From contig NC_089593.1 in the NCBI RefSeq assembly GCF_019320115.1, positions 38,562,723 through 38,626,722 of the forward strand: a stretch of DNA of 64,000 nt, given 5' to 3'. This document shows positions 32,549 to 43,059 of this stretch, one piece after another (the stretch's first letter is position 1; each line of letters opens with the position of its first letter). The DNA is from Miscanthus floridulus (Eukaryota; Streptophyta; Magnoliopsida; Poales; Poaceae). The position numbers and the translations under genes were made by a program. The notes beneath the pieces were generated by a model. It was not told the origin of the DNA, did not search any database, and saw only the letters and a program-made list of their open reading frames with translations.

Positions 32549-35500
32549 TGTAACACCCCGGTGTTATGCCTACATTTAGGCACTGCAAATCACGCATATC
32601 ATGCATCATCAAGCATCCAAATCATACATGCTTAATCATGTGAATAACAAGTGAAACACTGCTTCGAAACATCTGAAACATGTTGTGAAACCTGAATGTT
32701 GCATGCCTTTGTTAGAATTGTTTTGCCCTGATTTTGTTTGCTAGGTTAGTAGAACTTGTTTGGTTATGATTGTAAATCATCTAGAATTGTTTATCACAAT
32801 TTTTGGAGCAAGGTTTGTATTTGAATTATTGTCAAATTTTGCTTTAAAAATAATTCTCCAAACATTAGGGTTTAAGTCAAAATTTACTTTAATTTTATAA
32901 TTCAAAATCTATAATGAATTGGACGTTGGTATTTGTAGAGGATAAAATTTTGAGCAACTTTTATTTTTGGCCCAAAGTTTGAAACTGCTTTGATTTAGTC
33001 CAAAAATTCGTTTGAATGAAAAAGGAATTCAAATTAATTTGAAAAATCTTGTTTTTACCTTCGTGGGCCTTGCGCCTCGTTTTCGGCCTAGCCGCACCAG
33101 TGGCCCGGCCTGCCTTCGCGCCGCGCCTGTCGCTCGCCCGCACTCACGCGCCCATCGCTGCGCCACGCCGCGACCGCGGCAGAGAAATTCCGTCGCGTGG
33201 CGACCACACGCCGGCGTCGCCCGCCGCGCGGCAGCCGCGGCCTGACACACCGCGCCCACGCGCCCGCCTTCACCTGCTGGTGCCCGCGCGCTCGCTCACT
33301 CCCGCCCGCGTTTCCTCTCCTCCCCTCCAGAGCCGAGAGCTCGAGCTCTGCCGCTCGCCGCCCCCGCAGCTCCGCCGGCGTCGAGCTCCCGCACCACCGC
33401 GCCATTCCCCGATTGCTCGCGCCCACAACTCCGCCTCGCCTTCCCTCGACTCACGCTCGCGCTTGCGCCGCCTTCCGAGCCCAGGGTGAGCTTCCCCGCG
33501 CCTCGCCACCGACGGCCATGGCGCCGCCGTGCTCGGCCGCCGTGGGACTCCCCCTTCCTCCCCTTCTCCACCCTGCTTAGCTGCCTGCTCGCATTCGCCA
33601 ATGCCTCGCGAACCTCCTGCGCTCGCTTGCTTGCGCTGCCGTGGCCGGAGATGGCCGCCGGCCACTGGCCGAGCCGCGCCGCCGTGCCAGCGCGCGCGCC
33701 GGCGGGGCACTCTGCCTCAGCTGGCCAGGCCGAGCCAGGCCATGGGCTGACGCCCTGTTGGGCCGTCTCCCCCTCCCTCGCGCTCGGGCCGCGTAGGCCG
33801 GTTGTGGCCGTGGGCCAGTTCGTTTCCACGGGCTGGCCCAGTAACGTTTAAGTGATTTGATTTCCCTTTATTCTTTATTATTTGAAATCTAAAATGGTTT
33901 GAAAAATGTTTGGGTGATCAAACTTGCTCCAAATTTGTTGAAACAAACTTTTCTAGGTTCCTTATCATCAGATCTACTGGGAAAAAATTGTGCATGTCAT
34001 TTTTGAAATACTCTTCTGTAGGGTTTTATTTAATCATGGATATTGCTGATAACTTGAAAAATGTGTAGAAAAATCTATAGTCTTCAGAAAAATATGATTC
34101 CAAGTTTGTTAATCTTATTATGTCATGTACTTCCTAGGAAAAATATGTTTCATGCATGTGCTGTGGGAAAATTTTGAGGTGTAGTTCAAGTACTTTTAAT
34201 GGCTGAGTTTTGTTATTTTTGCTAGAGAACAAATTTTGTATAAAACATGCATGTGATAATTTTTGTACAGTCATTGTATGCTATAAAGAACCTAGGAAAA
34301 ATATTAATTCTGTTGTTCGACACTTTCACAGTTCAATGTATTTTTATGTACAAAATCATGTCATAGTTTGTGATTTTTGTGTAGGCTAATTCACTCATTC
34401 AAACACCATGAAAATCTGATGGTAGTCTAATTAGAATAGTACCATGCTACTGTAATTTTCTCATATTTTTATAAGCACCAGAAATATAGATTGCTGTTGT
34501 AGCCCTAATTTAAAAGGAATTAAAAATAATCATCTTTAATACAAGATTAGTTAATAATAATATCTTTGGTGTATCTTTGAGGCATTTCATAAAATATGTT
34601 GACTTAACATATTAGTAGTAGAAGAGAATGCAGTAGATGACATGTGCTTGTAGTATAATTTCTTGGATGATGTTGACTACCTTGCATTTAAACATATCCA
34701 TTGCATTCATCTCCTTCGATGCACCATTTGCATAATCACTTACGCGCATTGCATCATACAGGATCACAAACCGAGAACCCAGTCGTCATACCCGAGGAGC
34801 CCGAGGAGCAGCTCGAGGTGCAGCAGCAGGAAGTGCCAGAAGCCGACGAGGAGGACGTTGAGGAACTTCCGGAGTGCCCCGATCACCGCCCGAGCTCCTT
34901 CGAGAGAGGCAAGCCCCGGAGCATTTTTCTCCCGGTTTGCAATTATTTAATTAAATGCTTTACTTTAATTGATGCATTACGTTCAGGAGTTGTTTGCAAC
35001 CGTTGCTGTATTATACCTTGCTTACCTTTGTTATACTATATCATTGTTACCCTGGTATCCGCAGTTGAGTCAATGCTTAGCTGGCTTAGACCGGTAGAAG
35101 TCAGGTGATTTCCTGTCACCTGCGAGCTATAGGTGGTTACCTGGATCTGCTTGGATGACTATGAAGTCATGGTATAACTAAGTGTTAAATGAAGTTGAGA
35201 CCGGACGGAGACTTGCAGAGTTTTGGACTGTAGTATTTTCCGTCTGTGTCGATTAAGGACCGACCGTTGTTGGGCCTCAAGTTATGTTGAACGCATGCCT
35301 TACATTTAGCTGGCCGGATAAAGTACCTTCCGACCGCGAAGCTGGGAGATTTTTCAGGCCGAGTAGATTGCTCGCAACGCACTATGCCGGAGCAGGTGTG
35401 GTAGGACACGGGGGCGGGATGATAAGACCAAAGTGCAGTCGGTCGGCCCCCGGGTACATGTGGTTCCTGGCAAACTCGAGATTCCTGGAAAGTTGACTCG

Positions 35501-36379
35501 GTGATCAATATCTCACTTTAGCGGGTGAGTGAGGTTTGTGTAAGGAATAAATCACCAGCTGGTTAGGAATCGATTCGAATCGCCATCGCTCCTGGATAGT
35601 GAGCACTTGACTTGAGTTACTTCATCGTAGTAAATGTTTATGGAACACTTGGACAGTTTTAATGGATATGACAGTATGGAAGTTATTTAATGATCGTTGG
35701 TTATCATTATCTGCTTAATCACATGTTCACTCTAGTATAGGTGCAAATCTAGTCGACAGGTTAATAATAATTAACTTGGCAAAAATGCTTTTCTAAAGGT
35801 TCTCGAAATGCTAAAAATGCTTCTTTTTGCAAATGAGTCAGCTACCCTACTATAAAGCCCTTCATAATCCTTGGTGTCATTTGTTTTTGGTTATGTCGGG
35901 TAAGTCTAGCTGAGTACCTTCTCGTACTCAGGGTTTTATTCCCACTTGTTGCAGATGGGCAGATGTATTACGGCTACTGTATCAACTGCCTTTATCCTGC
36001 GATGGGTGATGCTTAGGACCATGGGCATGGTCATTCCTTACGTCTCATCTGATGCTTTTGTTGGAGATGATCATTCGCTGGCACTATATTTAAACTCCGC
36101 GTGAGTGTGTGTGGTTTGAACAAATGACTTCCGCTACTTTTATTCGAACTGGTTTGTAATAACTATGTTTAAACTCTGATGTACCTGTGATGCGAACTTT
36201 TATGTAAGTTGTGATGGTGACCGCTAAACTTATTACGATCATGGCTGGGACACGAGTTGGTTTGAAATCCTTCGTGATTTCACGGACTACCGGGTTATAC
36301 GGGCTTAAGTTTGTTCAATCGTCTGCTCTGGTGGATGATTTTCTTACTTAATTTCGTATAATTGGTCGGTTCTGTCACA
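32549..36379 (+). repeat. 5' LTR of the chromovirus (3,831 bp)
   Basis: It opens TGTAACACCCCGGTG and ends TTCTGTCACA. Compartments: AT-rich start (32549-33055), very GC-rich block (33060-33840), AT-rich middle (33850-34750), an acidic open frame near 34760-34925, AT-rich end. Compared with the visible 3' LTR it lacks 12 bp near 32933 (AAAATCAAAGTT-like). Confidence 0.92.
34701..35108 (+). other. Acidic open frame inside the 5' LTR
   Basis: A 135-codon frame. Its middle (about 34765-34930) codes for a Glu/Pro-rich stretch (EEPEEQLEVQQQEVPEADEE) followed by SSFERGKPRS. The ends of the frame look noncoding. This segment is GC-richer than the surrounding LTR and its codon pattern looks protein-like. 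It could be a short exon or leader peptide. There is no known domain, and the equivalent part of the 3' LTR is missing, so conservation cannot be tested here. Confidence 0.35.
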
Positions 36380-36381
36380 GC

Positions 36382-36393
36382 TGGTATCAGAGC
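36382..36393 (+). other. Primer binding site (initiator Met tRNA type)
   Basis: TGGTATCAGAGC, two bases after the LTR end at 36379. This is the standard plant primer site complementary to the 3' end of initiator methionine tRNA. Confidence 0.92.
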
Positions 36394-37169
36394 ATGGTTT
36401 AGCGTGTTACTGTTCACAAGTGTATTTAAAACAAAAAGGCATTTGGAAAACGTGATTTTTAAACTATAAAGTGTGCCAGTGATCATATCCTTTACGCCCA
36501 GTTAAGGACTTTAGGTGGCTTAATTAAGTACTGACCTGGGGTTCTTGCATCATATTTCTCTTTCGTCGCTCATACGGTGTGCTATTGTATGAGTGCCACT
36601 TGTTTGAGTGGTACTGTATGGATCATTTGCCTCTACGCCTCGGTAAGTGTGAGTTGTGAGAGCATGATCGGATACACCGCCGATCTAGGGTGAATGCTTA
36701 TATGATGCTGGAGTAGTTACATGTTCTATGCATGTTTTACAAAGATATCTCATGAATGGGTCTTCTGTCTGTTGAGGCGATGCCATCAGTAGGACGATGG
36801 TTCAGGTAGTTACTACCGTTGTACACGTATCTGGAGATTTGTGTAGAGCGTGTAGATAAAACTTTACTGCTTTTATGCATTCATTGGAAATTTGGGCTGA
36901 AATGAATCTTCTGCAGGTACATAACAATGCTATCGTGTAGAACGTATTAGCTACGTATTGAGAGATCGTTGTATGCCACCGAATTCGTCGTTAGAAATTA
37001 TTTATTTCCTAAGTTTGTGAGAACGTACGACACGTACATACATCATGTTACTTGTGCATCTCATTCATCTCATGCATTCCTCCCCTTATAAATTGATTAT
37101 CTCATTTTGATAAAAGTTGTATCACCAAAAATATGTTTCCCCGAGGTAATAAAAGAACTTTTGCTACAG
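36394..37169 (+). other. Leader of the chromovirus
   Basis: Noncoding 5' leader. It ends in TTTTGCTACAG directly before the ORF0 ATG, which looks like a 3' splice site. No open frame of note. Confidence 0.55.
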
Positions 37170-38160
37170 ATGGCCCGCACGAAGCAGACCGCTCGTAAGT
37201 CCACCGGAGGAAGAGCACCTCGACGTCCGTTGGCCCTGAGGGAGCACCGCACCACGGACACCTTCTTGAGCGAGTTTGGCATGCCAACTTTGCTTTGGAG
37301 AGTGCTCCATGATGTGGGGGTACCCAGAGGGTCAAGAGCCGGTGTACTCTTGGAACGAGAGCCAGTTAGCAGAGGATGGACTCGCGATGGTGGAGATCAC
37401 GGTTCCCGCTCTCGGTGATGCTCCAGATTGGGATGGTTGGCATTTGGAGTTTGAGGGTTGCACTCTAGCTGAGGGTGCAGAGGGAGCAGCCTTCCGTGTC
37501 ATCAGGGACATTATGAGCCAATTTCCTAGTGAGCTTGCAGTAGCTCTGGCTGGTACTTTTCCTAGGGATGATCCTCGTGATGCCATTTGGGTTCAGCCTC
37601 AAGGAAGTGCGTTAGTCAGAGGTCCAGCTGAGGGGCAGGCTAGCGACAACCAGGCAATGAGTGCTATGTTCGCCGCCATTAGAGCGTATGAGGGTCTCGA
37701 GAGTACCTACTGGACTTTGACTGGCTTGCATAGTGAGGATAAGCTCAAAGGGAGGAAGCAGAAGAAGAGACAGGCACGTGCTATAGCTAGCTTACAGGAG
37801 TAGTTGGCTGATATGAACTTACAGCGAGATCAGGCAGTTGAGAGAGGTGATAGAGCTATGCAGCGGGTGCATACGTTGACTCAAGCCAACAACAATGCAG
37901 ACCGCATAATTGGACAGCTAGTTCAGGAAAGGAATGAAGCCTGGAACGCAAGAAACCTTCTGCTGCAGAGGGTCGATGAGCTAGAGGAATACAACGGCTA
38001 CTTGCACGAGGAGTTTCACGCGCTCTACAATGGGGTTGGCCCATATGCTCCACCGAATGCCGTTGGCATGGACATCGACGACGACAACCAGGATGAGCCT
38101 GCAGTTTCACCTGGAGGCGATGGTGACGTCTCCGATCCTGATGATGGCCCCGAGGAGTAG
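37170..38160 (+). pseudogene. ORF0 with histone H3-like N-terminal tail
   Basis: From ATG 37170 the protein starts MARTKQTARKSTGGRAPRR. Met plus residues 1-13 equal histone H3, with K4, K9 and S10 kept and Arg at positions 14 and 18. A frameshift near the G run at 37316-37321 moves the reading into the frame of 37276-38160. That frame continues with a globular region (VYSWNESQLAEDG, FEGCTLAEGAEGAAFRVI, IMSQFPSELAVALAGTFPRD), a basic patch (KGRKQKKRQAR, about 37750-37782), an in-frame TAG at 37801-37803, a coiled-coil-like segment (about 37804-38030) and an acidic tail (DIDDDNQDEP, DVSDPDDGPEE) to the stop at 38158-38160. About 330 codons if unbroken. The H3 fold itself is absent, so it is not a histone. 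As I recall, rice RIRE3/RIRE8 elements also have an orf0 before gag. Function is unknown; chromatin or methyltransferase mimicry is my inference. Confidence 0.82.
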
Positions 38161-38521
38161 GCTAGTTGCCTTGCGCTAGTATCTAGGTCTCGTCGCGATG
38201 GCATTTCTTTTGTTGGCACGTAATCTATCGTATGTTGCTTCGAACGTATGAGACTTGGCATGTGGTTGGAACTTGATTTTCGAATGCGATATCTGAACGC
38301 ATAAAAAGTCTAGTGTATGTATGCTGGCAATGTGATTGTATGGACGCAATGTTTGCCGTTGAAGCAATTCGATTAAGTGCTGTTGTTTTAATTGGGATGC
38401 GATGGTTGTGCCTTTGTTTTATTGTATGAGTTTATTCTCTCCAGTAAATTCAGTACGGCATAAATTTTTCCTTCACTCGTAATTATTACAGCTTCACTTA
38501 ATCGTTACTTGTTGCTGAAAT
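38161..38521 (+). other. ORF0-gag spacer
   Basis: Noncoding. It ends with a pyrimidine-rich tract and TATGCAG before the ATG at 38528, again like a 3' splice site. Identical to 127-487. Confidence 0.55.
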
Positions 38522-40213
38522 ATGCAGATGACAAACACTCGCCGAACCACGTATGAGGCCGCTGAGCCCGGTGCCAACGGTGCGGGGACCGGTGGTGGTG
38601 GTGGTGGTGGTGGAAACCACGGCAACAACAATGAACCTCCCCATGAACCGCATTTGCCACCTCCTCCCCCGTTTACCCCCGAGATGTTCCTCGCACAGCT
38701 GCTCAGGAGTCAGCGCAACGCGGAACAATCCCAGAAGAACATGGAGGATCTTCTTCGAACCATCGCCAACAACGTTCAACATGGTAACAATCAAGGTGGT
38801 GGCATGGGAGTGAACCAATATAGCAGCTTCAAAGATTTCATGGACACCAGGCCGCCAGTATTCAAGGAAGCAATAGAGCCACTCGATGCTGAGGAATGGA
38901 TCAACATGATGGAAGATAAATTCCGTGTGTTGAGGATGACTGAGGTTCTAAAAACGGAGTATGCTGCACTTCAATTGCAAGGACCGGCGGGAATGTGGTG
39001 GAAGCACCATCGTACTACCTTCCCTCCAAATGCTCAGATTTCTTGGAGATAGTTTGCTGAGGCCTTCTATGGAGCCTATATTCCACCAGGGCTGACCGAG
39101 ATGAAGTTGGGAGAGTTTCTGGCGTTGAAGCAGGGCACCAAAACCATGACGCAATACCTGCATGCCTTCAACAACTTGTGTCGCTATGCTCCCGACATGG
39201 TTGACACAGATGCTAAAAGGATAGCTAGTTTTAAGAGGGGTCTCAATCCAAAAATGATGAAGCATGTTGGTACCAACAACCGCGTCAGATTCAATGACTT
39301 CATCAGCGACTGTCTGAAGCAGGAGAAGAATAACAACGCCAGCACCGCAGCCAAGACACGCAAGAGAGCCTTTGAAGGTGGGCCGTCTCAAGCTAGAGCC
39401 CCTATGGGAGGTCATCCCCCATATCGCCCATCGGCACCTGGCGCTAGGTTTCGGCCACCTCAGCCAAGAAGTCAGAATTTCCGTGGACCTCAAAAGCCAT
39501 ACAAGATGGCAGTACAACCCAACAAAGCAGCCGCAACCGCGGTACAAGGCAGCTCCAAGGGAGCTGTGGGATCTGCTGGGACAGTAAGAGGACCCTGCTA
39601 TAACTGTGATCAACCTGGTCATTTCTCAAGGTTTTGTCCATACCCGCCCAAGAAGAAGCAGCAGACTTATAATGCTAGAGTGCATAGTACGACAGTGGAT
39701 GAAATTCCAGAAGGAGAGCCCGTCACTGCTGGTAAGTTTCCTGTCAACAAAAACCCTGCAGTTGTTCTATTTGATTCTGGATCATCGCATTCTTTTATGA
39801 GTCAAGCATTTGCACAGAAACATGAACAACTATGCACAGAATTGGGTTATGGTTACCGTATAAGTTCAGCAGGGGCTGATGTTTTGACCAACCAGATGGT
39901 TCGAGGGGCAACCCTTGAATTAGGTAGCAGGAAGTTCCGAGTGAACTTGATAGTTATGTCTAGGTTAGTCTTGGATGTCATTATAGGGATGAATTGGATG
40001 AAGGATTGGGGAGCAGTCATGGATACTGGAAGTCGAGTACTTACCCTTAAGGATCCACTAGGTGAGGGTACTTTCCAAGTACCATTGCCTCGAAGAACAG
40101 ACCTTATAAGTGTTACATGTGCTACGGCAGTCATTCCTATTCATCAGATTCCAGTAGTGTATGAATTCCCGAACGTATTCCCGGATGGGCTACCTGGTCT
40201 TCCTGCCAGATAG
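38522..40213 (+). pseudogene. Gag-protease of the chromovirus
   Basis: One frame from ATG 38522 (or 38528, right after CAG) to 40213 with a single TAG at 39050-39052. Gag has a Gly- and Pro-rich N-terminus, a core containing AEEWINMMEDKFRVL and GPAGMWWKHH, then after the TAG YIPPGLTEMKLGEFLALKQG and a basic region. The zinc knuckle CYNCDQPGHFSRFC is at about 39595-39636. The aspartic protease has VVLFDSGSSHSFMS (about 39766) and a distal ILDV/IIGMNW-type segment (about 39970-40000). The frame ends at 40213 because of a shift just before the RT. Identical to copy A as far as 39842. Confidence 0.88.
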
Positions 40214-41685
40214 GGAGATTGAGTTTGGAATTGAGCTAGTCCCCGGAACAGCTCCGATTTCAAGGAGGCCCTATCGGATGCCTCCAGATGAGTTAGCTGA
40301 GCTGAAGAAGCAATTAGAAGATTTGTCAAAAAGGGGTTTATTCGGCCAAGCAAGTCTGAATGGGGATGTCCCGCTTTGTTTGTGAAAAAGAAGAAAGAGG
40401 GCACGTTGAGAATGTGCGTAGATTACAGGCCACTCAATGCTGTGACCGTCAAGAATAAATACCCCTTGCCACATATTGATGTTCTGTTTGACCAATTATC
40501 CAAGGCCAAGGTGTTCTCAAAAATAGATTTGAGATCCGGTTATTATCAGATTAAGATTAGGCCACAGGATATACCAAAACTGCATTTTCCACCAGATACG
40601 GGTTGTATGAGTATCTTGTCATGTCTTTTGGCTTGACAAATGCTCCTGCATACTTTATGTTTTTGATGAATATAGTTTTCATGCCAGAATTGGATAAGTT
40701 TGTGGTAGTGTTCATCGATGACATTCTGGTGTACTCCAAGAATGAGAAAGATCACGAAGAGCATCTGAGAACTATCTTGACCAGACTTAGAGACCATCAA
40801 TTGTATGCTAAGTTTAGCAAATGCAAATTCTGGTTGAAGGAAGTTCCTTTCCTTGGTCACATTCTGTCAGAGAATGGAGTTTCAGTCGATCCAAGTAAGG
40901 TGCAAGAAGTTATGAATTGGAAAGCACCGACCATAGTTCCTGAGATTAGAAGTTTCTTAGGACTAGCGGGTTATTATCGTCGCTTTATACCAGATTTCTC
41001 GAAGATCACCAAACCGATGACAAGCCTCCTACAGAAGGATCATAAGTTTGTGTGGACAGAAGAGTGTGAAGCAGCTTTCCACACTTTGCGGAAATTGTTG
41101 ACCACTGCTCCTGTTCTAGCACAACCAGATATTGAGAAACCATTTGATGTGTTTTGCGACGCATCGAAGACTGGATTGGGTTGTGTTCTTATGCAAGAAA
41201 GGAGAGTCATAGCGTATGCATCACGACAATTGAGAAAGCACGAAGTCAACTATCCAACACATGATCTTGAACTTGCTGCAGTTGTGCACGCCCTAAAAAT
41301 TTGGAGACATTATCTACTTGGTAATGTGTGCAATATTTTCACGGATCACAAGAGTCTTAAGTATATCTTTACCCAACCAGAGCTAAACATGAGACAGCGC
41401 AGATGGTTGGAATTGATAAAGGATTACAACTTGAATGTGCAATATCATCCTGGTAAAGGCAATGTAGTGGCAGATGCTTTGAGCAGAAAGTCACATTATT
41501 TAAATGTGCAGCCATTACTTGAAGATGGGTTCGATCTAATGCATCCTGCTGTGTTACATAGTATTCAGATTAGTTGCTCTTTGGAAAGTAAGATAATAGA
41601 AGGTCAGAAAACCGACAAGGGAATATTCCATATCAAAGAGAAAATAAAAGAAAAGCCGTCTCAACACTTTAAAGTGGATGAATAG
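40161..41685 (+). pseudogene. Reverse transcriptase and RNase H of the chromovirus
   Basis: The N-terminal RT is split over three frames: [20 protein letters not shown] at about 40197; [20 protein letters not shown] at about 40385; then from 40603 an unbroken frame with [17 protein letters not shown] and the catalytic [10 protein letters not shown] (about 40711-40740). RNase H follows with [18 protein letters not shown] (about 41143), [20 protein letters not shown] and [10 protein letters not shown]. The frame ends with TAG at 41683-41685, but the same frame continues directly into integrase, so this is a single in-frame stop rather than a natural gene end. Shifts near 40200, 40340 and 40580 disable the RT. 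Confidence 0.88.
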
Positions 41686-43059
41686 GGCGTGTTGTGGTTT
41701 GACAACCGTCTTGTGGTTCCCAAGGATCGAGAGCTTAGGAATAAGCTCATGGATGAAGCTCACTTTTCTAAGCTATCTATCCATCCCGGAAGTAGTAAGA
41801 TGTATCAAGAACTAAGATCTCGCTATTGGTGGACCAAAATGAAGAAAGAAATTACAGCATATGTTGTCAGATGTGACACATGTTGTCGAGTGAAAGCAAT
41901 TCACATGAAACCTGCTGGTATGTTGCAACCCTTATCAGTCCCTAGTTTGAAGTGGGACGATATAAGTATGGATTTTATCACGGGTTTGCCCACTACTCAA
42001 AAAGGACATGATTCGATTTGGGTAATTGTGGACCGTCTTACCAAGACCGCTCATTTCTTACCTGTCAAAACAGACTATCGACCACCTCAATATGCTGAGA
42101 GGTATATCACAAAGGTTGTGAGGTTGCATGGTATACCAAAGACCATAGTATCTGATAGAGGCTCGCAGTTCACGGCTCATTTTTGGGAACATTTACACAA
42201 AGGCTTGGGAACTAGTTTGATTCGCAGTACCGCTTATCATCCTCAGACAGATAGTCAGACTGAACAAGTAAATGCTGTTTTGGAGGATATGTTAAGAGCC
42301 TGTGTATTGTCTTCCAAGGGATCATGGGAGTCATGGTTACCGTTAGCTGAGTTCTCTTATAATAATAGTTATCAAGAAAGCATCAAGATGGCCCCATTCG
42401 AAGCTTTATATGGCAGAAAATGTAGAACACCATTGAATTGGATCGAGCCTGGTGATAGAAGGTATTACGGCATTGACTTTGTAGAAGAAGCCAAAAAGAA
42501 AGTTCATATTATTCAGCAGAATATGAAAGCTGCTCAATCACGTCAGAAAAGCTATGCAGACAAAAGAAGGAGACCTCTTATGTTTGAAGTTGGTGACTAT
42601 GTTTATCTGAAAGTCACGCCAATGAAGAAGAAAATGTTTGGAATCCAAAGAAAGCTTGCCGCGAGATTCGTAGGACCATACAAGATCTTAGAACGAAGAG
42701 GTCCGGTAGCCTACAAGTTAGAGTTACCTGAGACAATGAGTACCGTTTTCCTAGTTTTCCATGTATCACATCTCAAGAAATGTTTGCGTGTTCCAGAGGA
42801 AAGAATAGAACCTCGAGGTATTCAACTCAAATCAGATTTGGTGTATCGTGAGCAACCAGTCCGGGTGTTAGACACTAAGGAACGTGCTACTCGGAATAGT
42901 GTGGTGAAAACATACAAGATACAGTGGGATCATCATGATGAGGGAGATGCAACTTGGGAAACAGGAGAGTATCTACAAAAAGCTTATGAAGAATTTTATA
43001 ACAAATGGTTCGTAACCCAAATCTCGGGACGAGATTTTTATAAGGGGGGAGGGCTGTAA
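41686..43059 (+). pseudogene. Integrase with C-terminal chromodomain
   Basis: Same frame as the RNase H segment, separated only by the TAG. The zinc-binding HHCC region is at 41756-41905 (ends RCDTCCRVKA). The DDE core has MDFITGLP, TIVSDRGSQFTAHF and the YHPQTDSQTEQVN block (about 42230-42270) holding the catalytic Glu. A GPY/F-like segment (KLAARFVGPYKILERRGPVA) follows near 42650-42710. The chromodomain is at about 42837-43010 (YREQPVRVLD, TYKIQWDHHDEGDATWE). The Trp of the aromatic cage is present; the third aromatic position appears to be His, as in cage-poor retrotransposon chromodomains. The TAA stop (43057-43059) lies in the first bases of the 3' LTR, so the polypurine tract is coding. 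Confidence 0.9.
43041..43054 (+). other. Chromovirus polypurine tract
   Basis: TAAGGGGGGAGGGC directly before the LTR start TGTAACACC at 43055. It is read as Lys-Gly-Gly-Gly in the polyprotein frame. Confidence 0.85.

Noticed and set aside
31978..33829. Overlapping long frames in GC-rich DNA around the chromovirus LTR start
   Set aside because: Open on several frames of both strands because of composition; translations are Pro/Arg/Ala/Ser-rich without domains.
37170..37418. A host histone H3 gene or H3 pseudogene
   Set aside because: Only the first ~18 residues match H3; the histone fold is absent. The ORF lies between the primer site and gag of a retrotransposon and continues into an unrelated protein region.
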